From assembly GCA_947493695.1 (NCBI GenBank), contig CANLSF010000004.1, forward strand, positions 496,001 to 560,000: a stretch of 64,000 bases of DNA, given 5' to 3'. Shown piece by piece: positions 36,585 through 45,503 of this stretch; within the stretch, counting starts at the first letter, position 1, and every line of letters begins with the position of its first letter. The notes beneath the pieces are model-generated. The model ran no database searches, was not told where the DNA came from, and saw only the letters and a program-made list of their open reading frames with translations. The translations under genes and the position numbers were made by a program. The DNA comes from an uncultured Kiloniellaceae bacterium. GTDB lineage: Bacteria > Pseudomonadota > Alphaproteobacteria > Kiloniellales > Kiloniellaceae.

Positions 36585-37136
36585 TTATTCTTCTTCGCTG
36601 TAGGATGCCGCCAATTCCACGTAGGCATCTCGCAGGTAAGGAATCAGTTCCGCTTCTTCCGACCTCAGGTTACGCATAAAAGCGGCTGGTGTGCCGGACC
36701 AAAGCTCGCCACTGAGAACACGTTTACCCGGTGTAACGACCGCACCGGCAGCGACCATGGCACCGCCTTCAACCACGGCCTTATCCATCACCACGGACCT
36801 CATACCGATAAAGGCATGGGACTGGATTTCACAGGCGTGGAGCAACGCCATGTGCCCAACCGTCACGCCCTCGCCGATCAGCGTAGGTACACCGCCACCG
36901 GTTTCCCGGTAGTCGCCGTTGCGGTCATGGGTTGCATGTATAATGCTGCCATCCTGGATGTTCGTGTCCGCACCGATCCTGATGGCATTGACGTCCCCCC
37001 GGAGAACGCAGCCATACCAGATCGACGCTCTGGGACCGATCTCCACGTCACCGATGATGACAGCCGTCTCAGCAACAAAAGCCGTCTCGTGGATCTTCGG
37101 CATCACGCCACGATAGGGGCGAAGCGTGGCGTTCAC
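36585..37136 (-). CDS. Gamma-carbonic anhydrase family protein
   Basis: 183 residues, a left-handed beta-helix of hexapeptide repeats. The three metal histidines are recognisable in HATHDRNG, VGHMALLHAC and nearby, and RGDVNAIRIG matches the family. Many bacterial members (YrdA/PaaY/CaiE types) have weak or no carbonic anhydrase activity, so the reaction is not certain. It starts with GTG, 16 bases after the nucleotidase stop on the same strand. Trimeric and cytoplasmic by family. Confidence 0.9.
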   Translation of the reverse strand: MNATLRPYRGVMPKIHETAFVAETAVIIGDVEIGPRASIWYGCVLRGDVNAIRIGADTNIQDGSIIHATHDRNGDYRETGGGVPTLIGEGVTVGHMALLHACEIQSHAFIGMRSVVMDKAVVEGGAMVAAGAVVTPGKRVLSGELWSGTPAAFMRNLRSEEAELIPYLRDAYVELAASYSEEE

Positions 37137-37152
37137 AGCACAGACCTGTTCT

Positions 37153-39126
37153 TCACTGCATGATCATCCGATATTTAGCAAAGCCGTCCTCTGCCTCCCC
37201 GGCAGCTTCGATCGGCAAGGTTCCGTCCAGGACAGTCTCAGCAGCGGGGGACGAGGCAAAGGTGATATTGACGTCACCCGGAACAGGTTTGAAGGACCAG
37301 TTCATATCAGCCGACGGGTTAAAGCTCTTCAGTTCAAAAATGTAATTTGCGAGAACCGTCCGGTTTTCATCCGGTGCTTCAATGATCGTCGCACTGCCAT
37401 CGAGCGCCGGAAAGTTACCGCCTCCTCCGGCCCGGTAATTGTTTGTTGCCACGATAAACCTGGCATCGGGATCGATCGGCGCTCCGTCAAACTTAAGATC
37501 CTGGATACGCTGCGCCTTGGGGTTCGCAAGCGAACCATCCTGTGCGTAACGCGCGGGCTCCGTGAGATCGATTTCATAGGTCACGCCGTCGATCACGTCG
37601 AAATTGTACGAAGGAAAATCCGGGTTCAGCAACGGCTGCTCGTTGGCGTTGTCCGGATCAATCTGGTTGAAGGCGCCCGCCGACATCTCCAGCCATTCCT
37701 GGACCTGTTCACCTGTCAAAAGGACAGCACGTAACGTATTGGGATAGATGTATAAATCAGCGACGTTCCGCAACGCGATATCACCGGTATCAATTGAGGT
37801 ATAGTAATCCGGTCCACCCCGGCCTCCAGCCTTGAAGGGCGCGCCTGCGGAGAGAACCGGCAGACCGTCGTATTCAGTCCCCTTGATCAATTGCTCAACA
37901 TACCACTTTTGCGCGTTCGTCACGATCTGGATCGAGGGATCGTCGGCAACCAGAGCAAAGTAGCTGTTGATCGGCGCCTCGGTCTTGCCGACGGCTTCGT
38001 TCATGTAGGCGATGGTTGCCTGATGCTCTTCCGCGATGGCCGCCATGATCTTGGGATCGGCATCGACCAGTGCGATCTTCTCGCGACCTTCGCGTTTAAA
38101 GGTCGCACGAACCTTACCCTCTCCGCCGGTGACGTACCACTTGCCCACGGTGCTGCGACGAAGCTCAAGATCCACAAGCCCCAGATGACTGCCCCAGAAA
38201 CCGGGCATGGTGGCAGGTACCCCATTGATCGTGCCGGTTTTAATGTCCACCCCGGGAAGATCCGCATAGGCCTCCGATGGAAAGACCTGGTGGGCGTGTC
38301 CAAAGAGAATTGCGTCAATCCCGGGCACCAGACTGAGTTCGTAGGTCGCGTTCTCATCCAGAACCTTAGGCGCATCTGTTGTCAAGCCGGAGTGCGGGAC
38401 AGCGATAATAACATCAGCGCCCATTGCCTCCATTTCGGGTACATAGCGATGGGCGGAATCGATGACATCTCGCGCCACCAGCTTGCCCGCGAGATTGGCC
38501 TTGTCCCACTGCATGATCTGTGGGGGCACAAATCCAATCACACCGATCTTGATCGGGTAACTCTTACCATCCGCAGCCAGCAGTTCGCGCTCAAGAATCA
38601 CGTAAGGCGCAAAATAGGGTTTGTCGTTGGTCGGATCCAGATCGCCGTCATCGTAAAACACATTGGCGCTGACATAAGGAAATTTCGCACCCGACAGCGC
38701 TATCCCCAGATACTCCAGACCGTAGTTGAACTCGTGATTTCCGATATTTCCGACATCATAGTCGATCAGGTTCATCGCCTTGAAGACGGGATGAACCTCA
38801 TCTTTTCTCAGTCCGCTCCGTTTAGCCATGTAATCACCGAGCGGATTGCCCTGGATCAGGTCTCCATTGTCGATCATCAAGCTGTTCGGGTTTTCCGCCC
38901 GCGCCTGCTTGATGAGAGTCGCAACCTTCGCCAGTCCGACCGATGCGGAGGTCTTATTGGCGTAGTAGTCATAGTCAGCGACATGGACATGGATATCCGT
39001 GGTCTCCAGGATCCGCAGCTTTGCCGTCGTCTCGCTCAACGCGGCATTCGAAAGGGTCAGGATTCCCAGGCCAAAAACTGCCATGCTCCACAGCGGCCGT
39101 AGACGTATTCCTATTGACGCAAACAT
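37153..39126 (-). CDS. cpdB: 2',3'-cyclic-nucleotide 2'-phosphodiesterase / 3'-nucleotidase
   Basis: 657 residues. A signal peptide (about 1-31, ending NAALSE) leads to a calcineurin-like phosphoesterase domain with ETTDIHVH, DNGDLIQGN, GNIGNHEFNYG and GHAHQVFPS metal motifs. A 5'-nucleotidase C-terminal domain follows (about 400-620), with NNYRAGGGGNFP. The periplasmic bifunctional enzyme recovers phosphate and nucleosides from cyclic and 3' nucleotides. It is the first gene of a pair with the gamma-carbonic anhydrase. No Pho-box was identified. Confidence 0.95.
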   Translation of the reverse strand: MFASIGIRLRPLWSMAVFGLGILTLSNAALSETTAKLRILETTDIHVHVADYDYYANKTSASVGLAKVATLIKQARAENPNSLMIDNGDLIQGNPLGDYMAKRSGLRKDEVHPVFKAMNLIDYDVGNIGNHEFNYGLEYLGIALSGAKFPYVSANVFYDDGDLDPTNDKPYFAPYVILERELLAADGKSYPIKIGVIGFVPPQIMQWDKANLAGKLVARDVIDSAHRYVPEMEAMGADVIIAVPHSGLTTDAPKVLDENATYELSLVPGIDAILFGHAHQVFPSEAYADLPGVDIKTGTINGVPATMPGFWGSHLGLVDLELRRSTVGKWYVTGGEGKVRATFKREGREKIALVDADPKIMAAIAEEHQATIAYMNEAVGKTEAPINSYFALVADDPSIQIVTNAQKWYVEQLIKGTEYDGLPVLSAGAPFKAGGRGGPDYYTSIDTGDIALRNVADLYIYPNTLRAVLLTGEQVQEWLEMSAGAFNQIDPDNANEQPLLNPDFPSYNFDVIDGVTYEIDLTEPARYAQDGSLANPKAQRIQDLKFDGAPIDPDARFIVATNNYRAGGGGNFPALDGSATIIEAPDENRTVLANYIFELKSFNPSADMNWSFKPVPGDVNITFASSPAAETVLDGTLPIEAAGEAEDGFAKYRMIMQ

Positions 39127-39277
39127 TTCGACTCTCCCGCTTGATCACAGACTCACGCCGAGCGTTTCGCCTCATCAGGACTCCATCGCCTGGCTTGTCA
39201 TCAGTAACGATACGCGCGATGCAACGATGGGAAAAGCTGATACGAAAAGGCTTTCATAGCAAAACTGTGACAAGCGC

Positions 39278-39766
39278 TTATTTGCGTGTATTCGGTTCCT
39301 TTTTTCGCCAATAGTTTGTAAGCGGTCCATTCAAACCAAAAACAGGGTCGCAGGCTGGCAGCGGCGTCTCCGCGATCGCCGACAGCCTGGTGCTTTCACC
39401 GGCCCGATTGAAACCGATATCAGGCTGCCCCACGGGATAAGCACCAACAACGGTGAAATTGTCTTCTGCTTCAACCAACTTATGGCCATAACCTGCTGGC
39501 AGGGCTATCACATCGCCCTCGTTCACTTCCTTACTGGGACCATCTTCGCCGCCAATCTGAACAATTCCGCAACCGGAGATCACAGTGAGCACTTCGTGCG
39601 CCGCGTAGTGATAATGGTGAAAATCGAAGAGGCTGTAGACCCAGGCTTTACCCCAGTGGTTCCTGGCATAAAGCGAAACGATGTCGCCGCTGGAAAGTCC
39701 GGTCTTTAAGACCCCTGGGTAGATCAGCACCGGCAGGTGAGGATTGTTGGGTATCCCATTGTTCAT
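39278..39766 (-). CDS. Cupin-domain protein, YjlB-like
   Basis: 162 residues from MNNGIPNNPHLPVLIYPGV. Cupin motif 1 is FDFHHYHYAAHEVLTVISG and motif 2 is EGDVIALPAGYGHKLVEA, giving several His plus Glu as metal ligands. It resembles B. subtilis YjlB, of unknown function. A longer frame reaches 39838, but the extra residues look unrelated. No ribosome site decides clearly. It diverges from the DUF805-like gene. Confidence 0.82.
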   Translation of the reverse strand: MNNGIPNNPHLPVLIYPGVLKTGLSSGDIVSLYARNHWGKAWVYSLFDFHHYHYAAHEVLTVISGCGIVQIGGEDGPSKEVNEGDVIALPAGYGHKLVEAEDNFTVVGAYPVGQPDIGFNRAGESTRLSAIAETPLPACDPVFGLNGPLTNYWRKKEPNTRK

Positions 39767-39954
39767 ACTAACTTTAATTTGAACAATATTCCTTGCTTCG
39801 ATCTCTCTATCGTTCCGAAAAATTCTACTAAAAGTCACTCTTTATCCTTTTGTGAACAACTTTAACGGAGCATCTCCCGCAAGCGCCACTTCGCTTGAAA
39901 GAGAAGGATTCTCTGTTCGGGGCGGCAACCGGAACACAGCGAAAGGATTTCAGT

Positions 39955-40374
39955 GTGGAAAGCATTACAGGTATCGATATTTTGATCTTTCTCGGCTTCG
40001 GGCTGGGTCTGCTGATCGTCTCCATTCTTGCGGTTCTGTTAGAAGACTCCGATGAAACTATAGGCCGTTTGCCATTCCTTGGCTGGCTCTTAGCGTTCAT
40101 TTTTCTGCCGGCTATTGCCAGCGCGATCGCAGGCATATTCACCTCTGAAGTCGGCCGCTTGTTTGTGTCGCTGGCCGGCACGCTTGCTCTGACTTACCCG
40201 GTCTTGCAACGTTACGTTCAGCGCGCGCGCGATGCCGGCATGGGCAAGACCATTGCTTTTCTCTCCATTGTACCCGTCGTCAGCTTCGTCACGAGCCTGA
40301 TTCTGCTGTTTGCGCCTGGTGCGACGGTACGAGCACACTCAGAAGGTCCAGCTGTCTTCAGCAACGCCACTTAA
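39955..40374 (+). CDS. DUF805-like inner-membrane protein
   Basis: 139 residues with four likely membrane segments. The C-terminal part YVQRARDAGMGKTIAFLSIVPVVS resembles the R-xxDaG hallmark and last helices of DUF805. The start is GTG at 39955 with AAAGGA just upstream; an earlier TTG (39895) lacks a site. No function is known for the family. Two tandem hairpins end the transcript. Confidence 0.6.
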   Translation: MESITGIDILIFLGFGLGLLIVSILAVLLEDSDETIGRLPFLGWLLAFIFLPAIASAIAGIFTSEVGRLFVSLAGTLALTYPVLQRYVQRARDAGMGKTIAFLSIVPVVSFVTSLILLFAPGATVRAHSEGPAVFSNAT

Positions 40375-40397
40375 GTTCGCGTCAGCCTATCAAACCA

Positions 40398-40465
40398 CGT
40401 GACGATCCAATTCGTCACGGAAAGAGCGTCTCGTTGCCACAGGCAGGCAATGAGGCGTTTTCTTG
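40398..40465 (+). terminator. Tandem hairpin terminator after the DUF805-like gene
   Basis: First hairpin CGTGACGA/TCGTCACG (40398-40419). Second has 12-base arms with two G-T pairs (40427-40438 and 40446-40457), followed by TTTTCTTG. Confidence 0.75.
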
Positions 40466-40517
40466 TTTCCTATTGCGTAAGACTGCCTTGGGCCGCGTCA
40501 TCTCATCCGAACGAACT

Positions 40518-41030
40518 CTAGGCTGCAAGTTCCCGCGAAAGAGCCCTCAGCCGGGAATTGACGATCAGAACGTGAAAGCGTGAGATCGTTCGCAGATAAA
40601 GTCTGCCCAGGCGGTTATGTGTGTGAACCCAGGTTGCGAGTGAAATCCTGTTGGAATTCTCGGTCTCACGGAACACTGCGATCTTGAAATCCAGATGAGC
40701 GTCGTCTTCGCCCAGAATGATTTCGTTCTGGGTGACGCTACGGACACAGAAGAAATTGATAGGTTTGCCGACCTCGACCGCTGTTCTCCGGTCATTATTT
40801 TTTGGCAGTTTCGCCGTCGTCTTCAACCCGAACAGGGTAACGCCAAGATCGCGCGCCGCAAGTAATGCATTAATCCAAACAGGCAATCCAATGAAGATGC
40901 GTTGCGCGATTTCCTCAATGGGCAGTCCCGTGCGCTCAATCTCGACTGAATAACAGTCAAGAAAATCACCCCTTTGTACAAAGTGGTGCAAAGCGCTGCC
41001 TGACGCCAGTTTCGTTTTGGTAACAGCCAT
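40518..41030 (-). CDS. DUF2867 family protein
   Basis: 170 residues from MAVTKTKLASG. The family pattern is visible: HHFVQRGDFLDCYSVEI, LFGLK, then EIILGEDDAHLDFKIAVF and a final HNRLGRLYLRTISRFHVLIVNSRL. DUF2867 is often the C-terminal part of SDR-like proteins, and small stand-alone members are common. Function is unknown. The fold may resemble lipid- or ligand-binding START-like proteins (inference). It lies downstream of rpsI on the same strand, beyond a strong terminator. Confidence 0.8.
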   Translation of the reverse strand: MAVTKTKLASGSALHHFVQRGDFLDCYSVEIERTGLPIEEIAQRIFIGLPVWINALLAARDLGVTLFGLKTTAKLPKNNDRRTAVEVGKPINFFCVRSVTQNEIILGEDDAHLDFKIAVFRETENSNRISLATWVHTHNRLGRLYLRTISRFHVLIVNSRLRALSRELAA

Positions 41031-41070
41031 AACCTGCAGCCTAAAGGGACCTCGCGCGAAACCCAAACGC

Positions 41071-41104
41071 AAAACGGGGGAGTGACAACATGCCACTCCC
41101 CCGT
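41071..41104 (-). terminator. Terminator of the rplM-rpsI operon
   Basis: Read on the minus strand: ACGGGGGAGTG, nine-base loop, CACTCCCCCGT, then TTTTG. Eleven-base perfect stem about 44 bases after the rpsI stop. Confidence 0.88.
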
Positions 41105-41147
41105 CGAACAGGCGCCTGAATGAACAGGCGTATGTAATCTCTGAAGC

Positions 41148-41636
41148 TTAACGCTTGGAGAACTGGAAGCTCCGGCGTGCTTTCGCCCGACCGTACTTCT
41201 TACGTTCAACAACACGCGAATCGCGGGTCAGGAAGCCGCCAGCCTTCAGGACCGGACGCAGGCCCGGCTCGAAGAGGACCAGAGCCTTCGAGATACCGTG
41301 ACGCACTGCACCGGCCTGGCCGGAAAGACCGCCACCGGTCGCCGTGCAGACAACATCGAACTGATTGGCACGATCGGTAACCGTGAAAGGCTGTGCAATC
41401 ATCATCCGCAATACGGCGCGGGCGAAGTACTTCTCCTGATCGCGGCCATTGACGGTGACCTTGCCGCTGCCGGGCATGATCCAGACACGTGCAACCGCAT
41501 CTTTCCGCTTACCGGTAGCATAGGAGCGACCTTGAGCATCTTTCTTCGGCTCTGCCGTGGTTTCGACTGCCGCTTCTGCCGTGGCTACGTCACCAAGCTG
41601 GCTCAAATCGGTCAGGGTCTGAGTTTCCTCGGCCAT
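41148..41636 (-). CDS. rpsI: 30S ribosomal protein S9
   Basis: 162 residues. The conserved core runs from [18 protein letters not shown] to the basic end [17 protein letters not shown], whose terminal Lys-Arg contacts P-site tRNA. The first 33 residues are an acidic Ala/Glu/Thr-rich extension, seen in some alphaproteobacterial S9 proteins and longer than the 130-residue E. coli protein. It follows rplM by three bases and is cotranscribed, the standard arrangement. Confidence 0.98.
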   Translation of the reverse strand: MAEETQTLTDLSQLGDVATAEAAVETTAEPKKDAQGRSYATGKRKDAVARVWIMPGSGKVTVNGRDQEKYFARAVLRMMIAQPFTVTDRANQFDVVCTATGGGLSGQAGAVRHGISKALVLFEPGLRPVLKAGGFLTRDSRVVERKKYGRAKARRSFQFSKR

Positions 41637-41639
41637 GAC

Positions 41640-42104
41640 TTACGCGCTCCTCTTATTCTTCGGGTTCTGCGATGCGAAATCGAGAACGACCGGGCTCTGG
41701 GCCTCATGCGGATGCTCGGTTCCGGCATAGACGCGGAGGTTTTTCATCTGCTGACGGCCAAGCGGTCCACGGGGAACCATGCGCTCTACGGCCTTGGAAA
41801 CAACACGCTCGGGGTGGGCACCGGCGAGGATCTGACCAGCGGTACGCTGCTTGATTCCACCTGGGTGACCAGTGTGCCAGTAGTAGGTCTTGTCGGTGAG
41901 CTTCTTGCCCGTCAACTTGATCTTCTCGGCGTTGATTACGATGACGTTGTCGCCGCAATCCATATGGGGGGTAAAAGTCGGCTTGTTCTTGCCGCGCAGG
42001 ATCCGGGCGACTTCGACGGCCAAGCGACCAAGCACGACACCATCGGCATCAATGATGATCCACTTTTTCTCGATATCCGCCGGTTTGGCTGAATAGGTCT
42101 TCAT
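41640..42104 (-). CDS. rplM: 50S ribosomal protein L13
   Basis: 154 residues from [15 protein letters not shown], a typical alphaproteobacterial L13 start; a longer frame to 42173 runs through the leader and is rejected. Conserved features include [23 protein letters not shown] and [13 protein letters not shown]13 is an early assembly protein of the large subunit and, in E. coli, is known to repress its own operon through the mRNA leader. A good promoter lies about 90 bases upstream. Confidence 0.98.
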   Translation of the reverse strand: MKTYSAKPADIEKKWIIIDADGVVLGRLAVEVARILRGKNKPTFTPHMDCGDNVIVINAEKIKLTGKKLTDKTYYWHTGHPGGIKQRTAGQILAGAHPERVVSKAVERMVPRGPLGRQQMKNLRVYAGTEHPHEAQSPVVLDFASQNPKNKRSA

Positions 42105-42191
42105 CGGTTTATCCACTCGTCGTGACTGCCAAAATGGCTTCACTCGTATGAGAAATGAACGCACGGGCGACACCCGTCCGTAACGCGGCGG

Positions 42192-42220
42192 GTTTTAGGG
42201 TAGTGACCAAGCCCTGTCAA
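42192..42220 (-). promoter_or_regulatory. Promoter of rplM-rpsI
   Basis: On the minus strand TTGACA (42215-42220) and TAAAAC (42192-42197) are separated by exactly 17 bases. This leaves a leader of about 80 bases that contains a GC-rich hairpin (CGGGTGTCGCCCG), a possible site for L13 autoregulation. Confidence 0.65.
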
Positions 42221-42371
42221 CGCTGAAAAAGCGTGTTTTTCGAATATTTTAGCAATACGGTATCATAATACCGCGCAATTAACCTTCTGATTTAAAGACT
42301 ACTTTTGGCAACTTTACAACACGGCTGACTGCAACTTCAGAAAACCCTTGGGAATTTGAGGGATTTAACCG

Positions 42372-42794
42372 TTATCTGGGAGGAAGGGAATAGGTGCTGG
42401 TCACATGCGCGACCGGCCCTTTGTCCTCTTCTCCCTCGGAAAAGAGCGATACCTCTCCGTAAGCCAGTCTTTTACCCGCCTTAAGAACCCGGCACTCAAC
42501 GATCAGCGCGACCGGCTTGGGACGCTTGAGGAAATTTATATTGAGGCTGGTCGTAACCGCCATCTCAGCCTTACCGACCACAGACATCACAGCAATCCAC
42601 ATGGCGCAGTCGGCAACCCCCATCATTGTAGGTCCACTGATCGTTCCGCCGGGACGCACGAAGGCCTCGCGATAAGGCTGCCTGAGTCGGCAGGTGCCCT
42701 GGCCTATATCCTGAATTTCCAGACCCAGGTCCATTACCAGGGGCATCTCAGCCCGACAGATCTCGAATATCTCTTCTGCGGTAATCAGCGCCAT
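42372..42794 (-). CDS. PaaI-type hotdog-fold thioesterase
   Basis: 140 residues from MALITAEEIFEICRAEMP. Hotdog pattern: RPGGTISGPTMMGVADCAMWIAVMS in place of the usual HGG motif, with Asp79-region acid, then TTSLNINFLKRPKP. The common catalytic His of PaaI is replaced by a GTISGP loop, as in several family branches. It should act on acyl-CoA thioesters. It diverges from the CoA-transferase gene with about 140 bases between starts, so the two could share a control region. Confidence 0.85.
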   Translation of the reverse strand: MALITAEEIFEICRAEMPLVMDLGLEIQDIGQGTCRLRQPYREAFVRPGGTISGPTMMGVADCAMWIAVMSVVGKAEMAVTTSLNINFLKRPKPVALIVECRVLKAGKRLAYGEVSLFSEGEEDKGPVAHVTSTYSLPPR

Positions 42795-42934
42795 TCCATC
42801 TCTCTCACTCTTTTCAAAGCTCCCGCCAAAGGCTCTTGCGGACATAACCGGTCCTGATGCATACCAAACAATCGTTAGGCGCGCACCATCAGAGTCCGCC
42901 CTGCCGCAAAACCTTAAAAAGGACCCTTTGGTCG

Positions 42935-44056
42935 ATGATCAGCTTTCTCAATGGAATCAGGGTTCTCGACCTGGGCCAGTTTCTGCCCGGCCCCTATTGC
43001 GCGCAGATCCTCTCGGACATGGGAGCCGAGGTGGTTAAGCTGGAAGCACCGGGCGGCGACCCCATGCGCTTCTTCGGACCCATCGGGATTGATGGCCTCT
43101 CGCTCTTCTACAAGAGCATCAATGCCGGAAAGACAGTCACAAGCCTTGATCTGAAGTCCGAGGACGGCAAGACGGCCTTTACACAGCTCATCAAGAATGC
43201 AGACGTATTGGTAGAGTCCTTTCGTCCCGGCAGCCTGGAACGGCTGGGCTTTGCCTCGGCATACTTGAAAAGCCTCAATCCCCGCCTCGTTCATTGCGCG
43301 CTCTCCGGCTTTGGCCAGTCCGGGCCATACCGGGAACGTGCCGGTCATGACATCAATTACATGGCTCTGGCCGGGGGGCTTGCAGCATCGGGCAGCGGTG
43401 ACAAGCCCATCGTCACATCACCGCCCGTTGCCGACTTTGCCAGCGGAAGTCAGGCGGCTTCAGCAGTTCTTGCGGCGCTCTTCGGGCGGGAACGCAGCGG
43501 CAAAGGCTGCTATCTCGACATGAGTATCTCGGAATCCGTCTTGGCCTGGCAGGGCATGAACCTAACCGCCTGCAACACGGAAAACCATCAGCCGGAACGT
43601 GCAGGGAACCTGCTCAACGGCGGCGCGGCCTGCTACCAGATCTACCATACTCGTGACGGTCGCTTTATCAGTCTCGGGGCAATCGAGCCGAAGTTCTGGG
43701 CCAATTTCTGCACCGCTCTCGCCCGTCCCGACTGGATTGGACGGCAGAACGAAGATATGCCTCAAACAGCGTTGATCGAAGACGTCACCGCAGAGATCGC
43801 ACAACAGGATCTCGCGCACTGGCAAAACCTGCTTGATCCGCTGGACTGCTGTTTCCATGCGGTGGTCGAGATTGGTCAGCTCGCGGAACATCCGCAGGTG
43901 AAGGCGCGCGGGATGTTGTCAAAGGACCCGGGAACACCCGGCGTGGTTCAAACACTCTATCCGGCCTGGCTTGACGGTTCTCCTCCGGAGCCCCGGGATG
44001 CTCTTCGGACAGCGTCCTGTGAAGACCTGCTCGAAGCCTGGACATCAAACGACTGA
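42935..44056 (+). CDS. CaiB/BaiF family III CoA-transferase
   Basis: 373 residues. Family III features are LNGIRVLDLGQFLPGPYCAQILSDMGAEVVK, ADVLVESFRPG, the catalytic Asp in GHDINYMALAG and LDMSISESVLAWQG. These enzymes move CoA between carboxylic acids or act as racemases of acyl-CoA. The ATG at 42935 has AAAAGGA upstream and gives the standard start; a frame 26 codons longer is rejected. It is followed by enoyl-CoA hydratase and sulfur genes on the same strand. Confidence 0.9.
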   Translation: MISFLNGIRVLDLGQFLPGPYCAQILSDMGAEVVKLEAPGGDPMRFFGPIGIDGLSLFYKSINAGKTVTSLDLKSEDGKTAFTQLIKNADVLVESFRPGSLERLGFASAYLKSLNPRLVHCALSGFGQSGPYRERAGHDINYMALAGGLAASGSGDKPIVTSPPVADFASGSQAASAVLAALFGRERSGKGCYLDMSISESVLAWQGMNLTACNTENHQPERAGNLLNGGAACYQIYHTRDGRFISLGAIEPKFWANFCTALARPDWIGRQNEDMPQTALIEDVTAEIAQQDLAHWQNLLDPLDCCFHAVVEIGQLAEHPQVKARGMLSKDPGTPGVVQTLYPAWLDGSPPEPRDALRTASCEDLLEAWTSND

Positions 44057-44174
44057 TGATCGGAGAGGCCGTGATCCGGCTGGACTTCATCTGCATCTGC
44101 GGGAATAGTTACCTCGATACAGGCGATCCAAGCGCAGACGCCCGGCAACGCAGCATCGGAGGCCCCGTGTTCCT

Positions 44175-44987
44175 ATGAGTGCAGTACCTGCAACAGACGC
44201 CGCAAGCGGTGACCAAAGCATCTTGCTTCGCAATGACGCTAACGGCATCGCGACACTGACCCTGAACCGCCCCAAACAATACAATGCGCTCTCCACTGGC
44301 CTCATGAGCGAAGTCCAGGCCGCGCTGGACGATCTGCGCGAGGACCGCTCGGTGAAGGTCGTAATTCTGGAGGCTGCCGGGAAAGGCTTCTGCGCCGGAC
44401 ATGATCTGAAGGAAATGCGCGCAGGCGATGGACGCGCCTATTTCGAAGCGGTGTTCAAACAGTGCAGCAAAATGATGCTCTCAATCACCCGCCTGCCCCA
44501 ACCCGTGATCGCCAAGGTGCACGGCATCGCAACGGCCGCGGGTTGCCAGCTTGTCGCCACCTGCGACCTTGCCGTCGCCACCGACACCACTCACTTCGCG
44601 ACACCGGGCGTCAACATCGGCCTCTTCTGTTCGACCCCGATGGTGGCTCTCTCCCGCGCCGTGTCCCGCAAGACCGCCATGGAGATGTTGCTGACCGGTG
44701 AAGGTATCGATGCAGTCACGGCAGAGCGCATGGGACTGATCAACCGCGCGGTCCCGGCAGAGGATCTCGACCGGGTCACGATGGATTACGCGCAGAAGAT
44801 CGCAGGCAAATCCCCTCTGACCCTGAAAATCGGCAAGGAAGCCTTCTATCGCCAGATCGAAATGGACCTGGAACAGGCCTACAGCTACGCGAGCGAGGTC
44901 ATGACGACCAACATGCTGGCGAAGGATGCGGAAGAAGGAATCGATGCCTTCATTGAAAAGCGCGACCCGACATGGACCGGCGAATAA
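44175..44987 (+). CDS. Enoyl-CoA hydratase/isomerase family protein (ECHDC3-like)
   Basis: 270 residues of the crotonase family. The oxyanion-hole motif is GKGFCAGHDLKEM (about 74-86), and the second motif GIATAAGCQLVATCDLAVAT is followed by FATPGVNIGLFCSTPM, which resembles the ECHDC3 branch. It should hydrate or isomerise an acyl-CoA in the cytoplasm; the usual catalytic Glu pair is not obvious, so the exact reaction is open. Three bases separate it from the next gene, so they are cotranscribed. Confidence 0.9.
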   Translation: MSAVPATDAASGDQSILLRNDANGIATLTLNRPKQYNALSTGLMSEVQAALDDLREDRSVKVVILEAAGKGFCAGHDLKEMRAGDGRAYFEAVFKQCSKMMLSITRLPQPVIAKVHGIATAAGCQLVATCDLAVATDTTHFATPGVNIGLFCSTPMVALSRAVSRKTAMEMLLTGEGIDAVTAERMGLINRAVPAEDLDRVTMDYAQKIAGKSPLTLKIGKEAFYRQIEMDLEQAYSYASEVMTTNMLAKDAEEGIDAFIEKRDPTWTGE

Positions 44988-44990
44988 GAC

Positions 44991-45503
44991 ATGAGTGAAA
45001 AGATCGATCACGACAGCTATAGCGACGCCTATCTGCGCACGCTTCTGAACAGCGTCAAAAGCGTGGCCGTCGTGGGCGCCAGCCCCAACTGGAACCGTCC
45101 CAGCTACTTCGTCATGAAGTATCTTCAGGATAAAGGTTACCGGATTCTTCCGGTAAATCCCCGGGCAACCGGCGAAGAGATCCTCGGCGAAAAAGTCTAC
45201 GCCTCGCTGGCGGAGATTCCGGGGGACTTCGACATGGTCGACATTTTCCGCAATTCCGAAGTCGCGGGTACGGTCACCGATGAAGCCGTTGAACTCGCAG
45301 GCAGCAAGAACATCAAGGCGATCTGGATGCAGCTCACCGTTCGCAACGATGACGCCGCAGCACGCGCTGAAGCCGCCGGGCTTCAGGTCGTGATGGATCG
45401 CTGTCCCAAGATCGAATTCGGGCGTCTGAACAGTGAACTTTCCTGGGGCGGCTTCAATTCCAAAGTCATTTCAGCTAAGCGGCGCAAGGTACGGATCGGA
45501 TGA
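44991..45503 (+). CDS. CoA-binding protein (YccU-type)
   Basis: 170 residues, a single Rossmann-like CoA_binding_2 domain: SVKSVAVVGASPNWNRPSYFV, GYRILPVNPRATGEEILGEKVYASLAEIP and VVMDRCPKIEF. The biochemical role is unsettled. It overlaps the start of metY by four bases (ATGA), so the two are translationally coupled; this pairing is often seen and points to a link with sulfur amino acid synthesis. Confidence 0.9.
   Translation: MSEKIDHDSYSDAYLRTLLNSVKSVAVVGASPNWNRPSYFVMKYLQDKGYRILPVNPRATGEEILGEKVYASLAEIPGDFDMVDIFRNSEVAGTVTDEAVELAGSKNIKAIWMQLTVRNDDAAARAEAAGLQVVMDRCPKIEFGRLNSELSWGGFNSKVISAKRRKVRIG

Noticed and set aside
37891-39102. 403-codon plus-strand frame opposite cpdB
   Set aside because: No recognisable domain or ribosome site; the minus strand encodes a complete nucleotidase with all motifs.
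42258-42273. Small inverted repeat CGGTAT/ATACCG upstream of rplM
   Set aside because: Six-base arms upstream of a clear promoter; too short to support a function.
44057-44174. Possible riboswitch before the enoyl-CoA hydratase-metY run
   Set aside because: The 118 bases show no recognisable SAM-riboswitch core.
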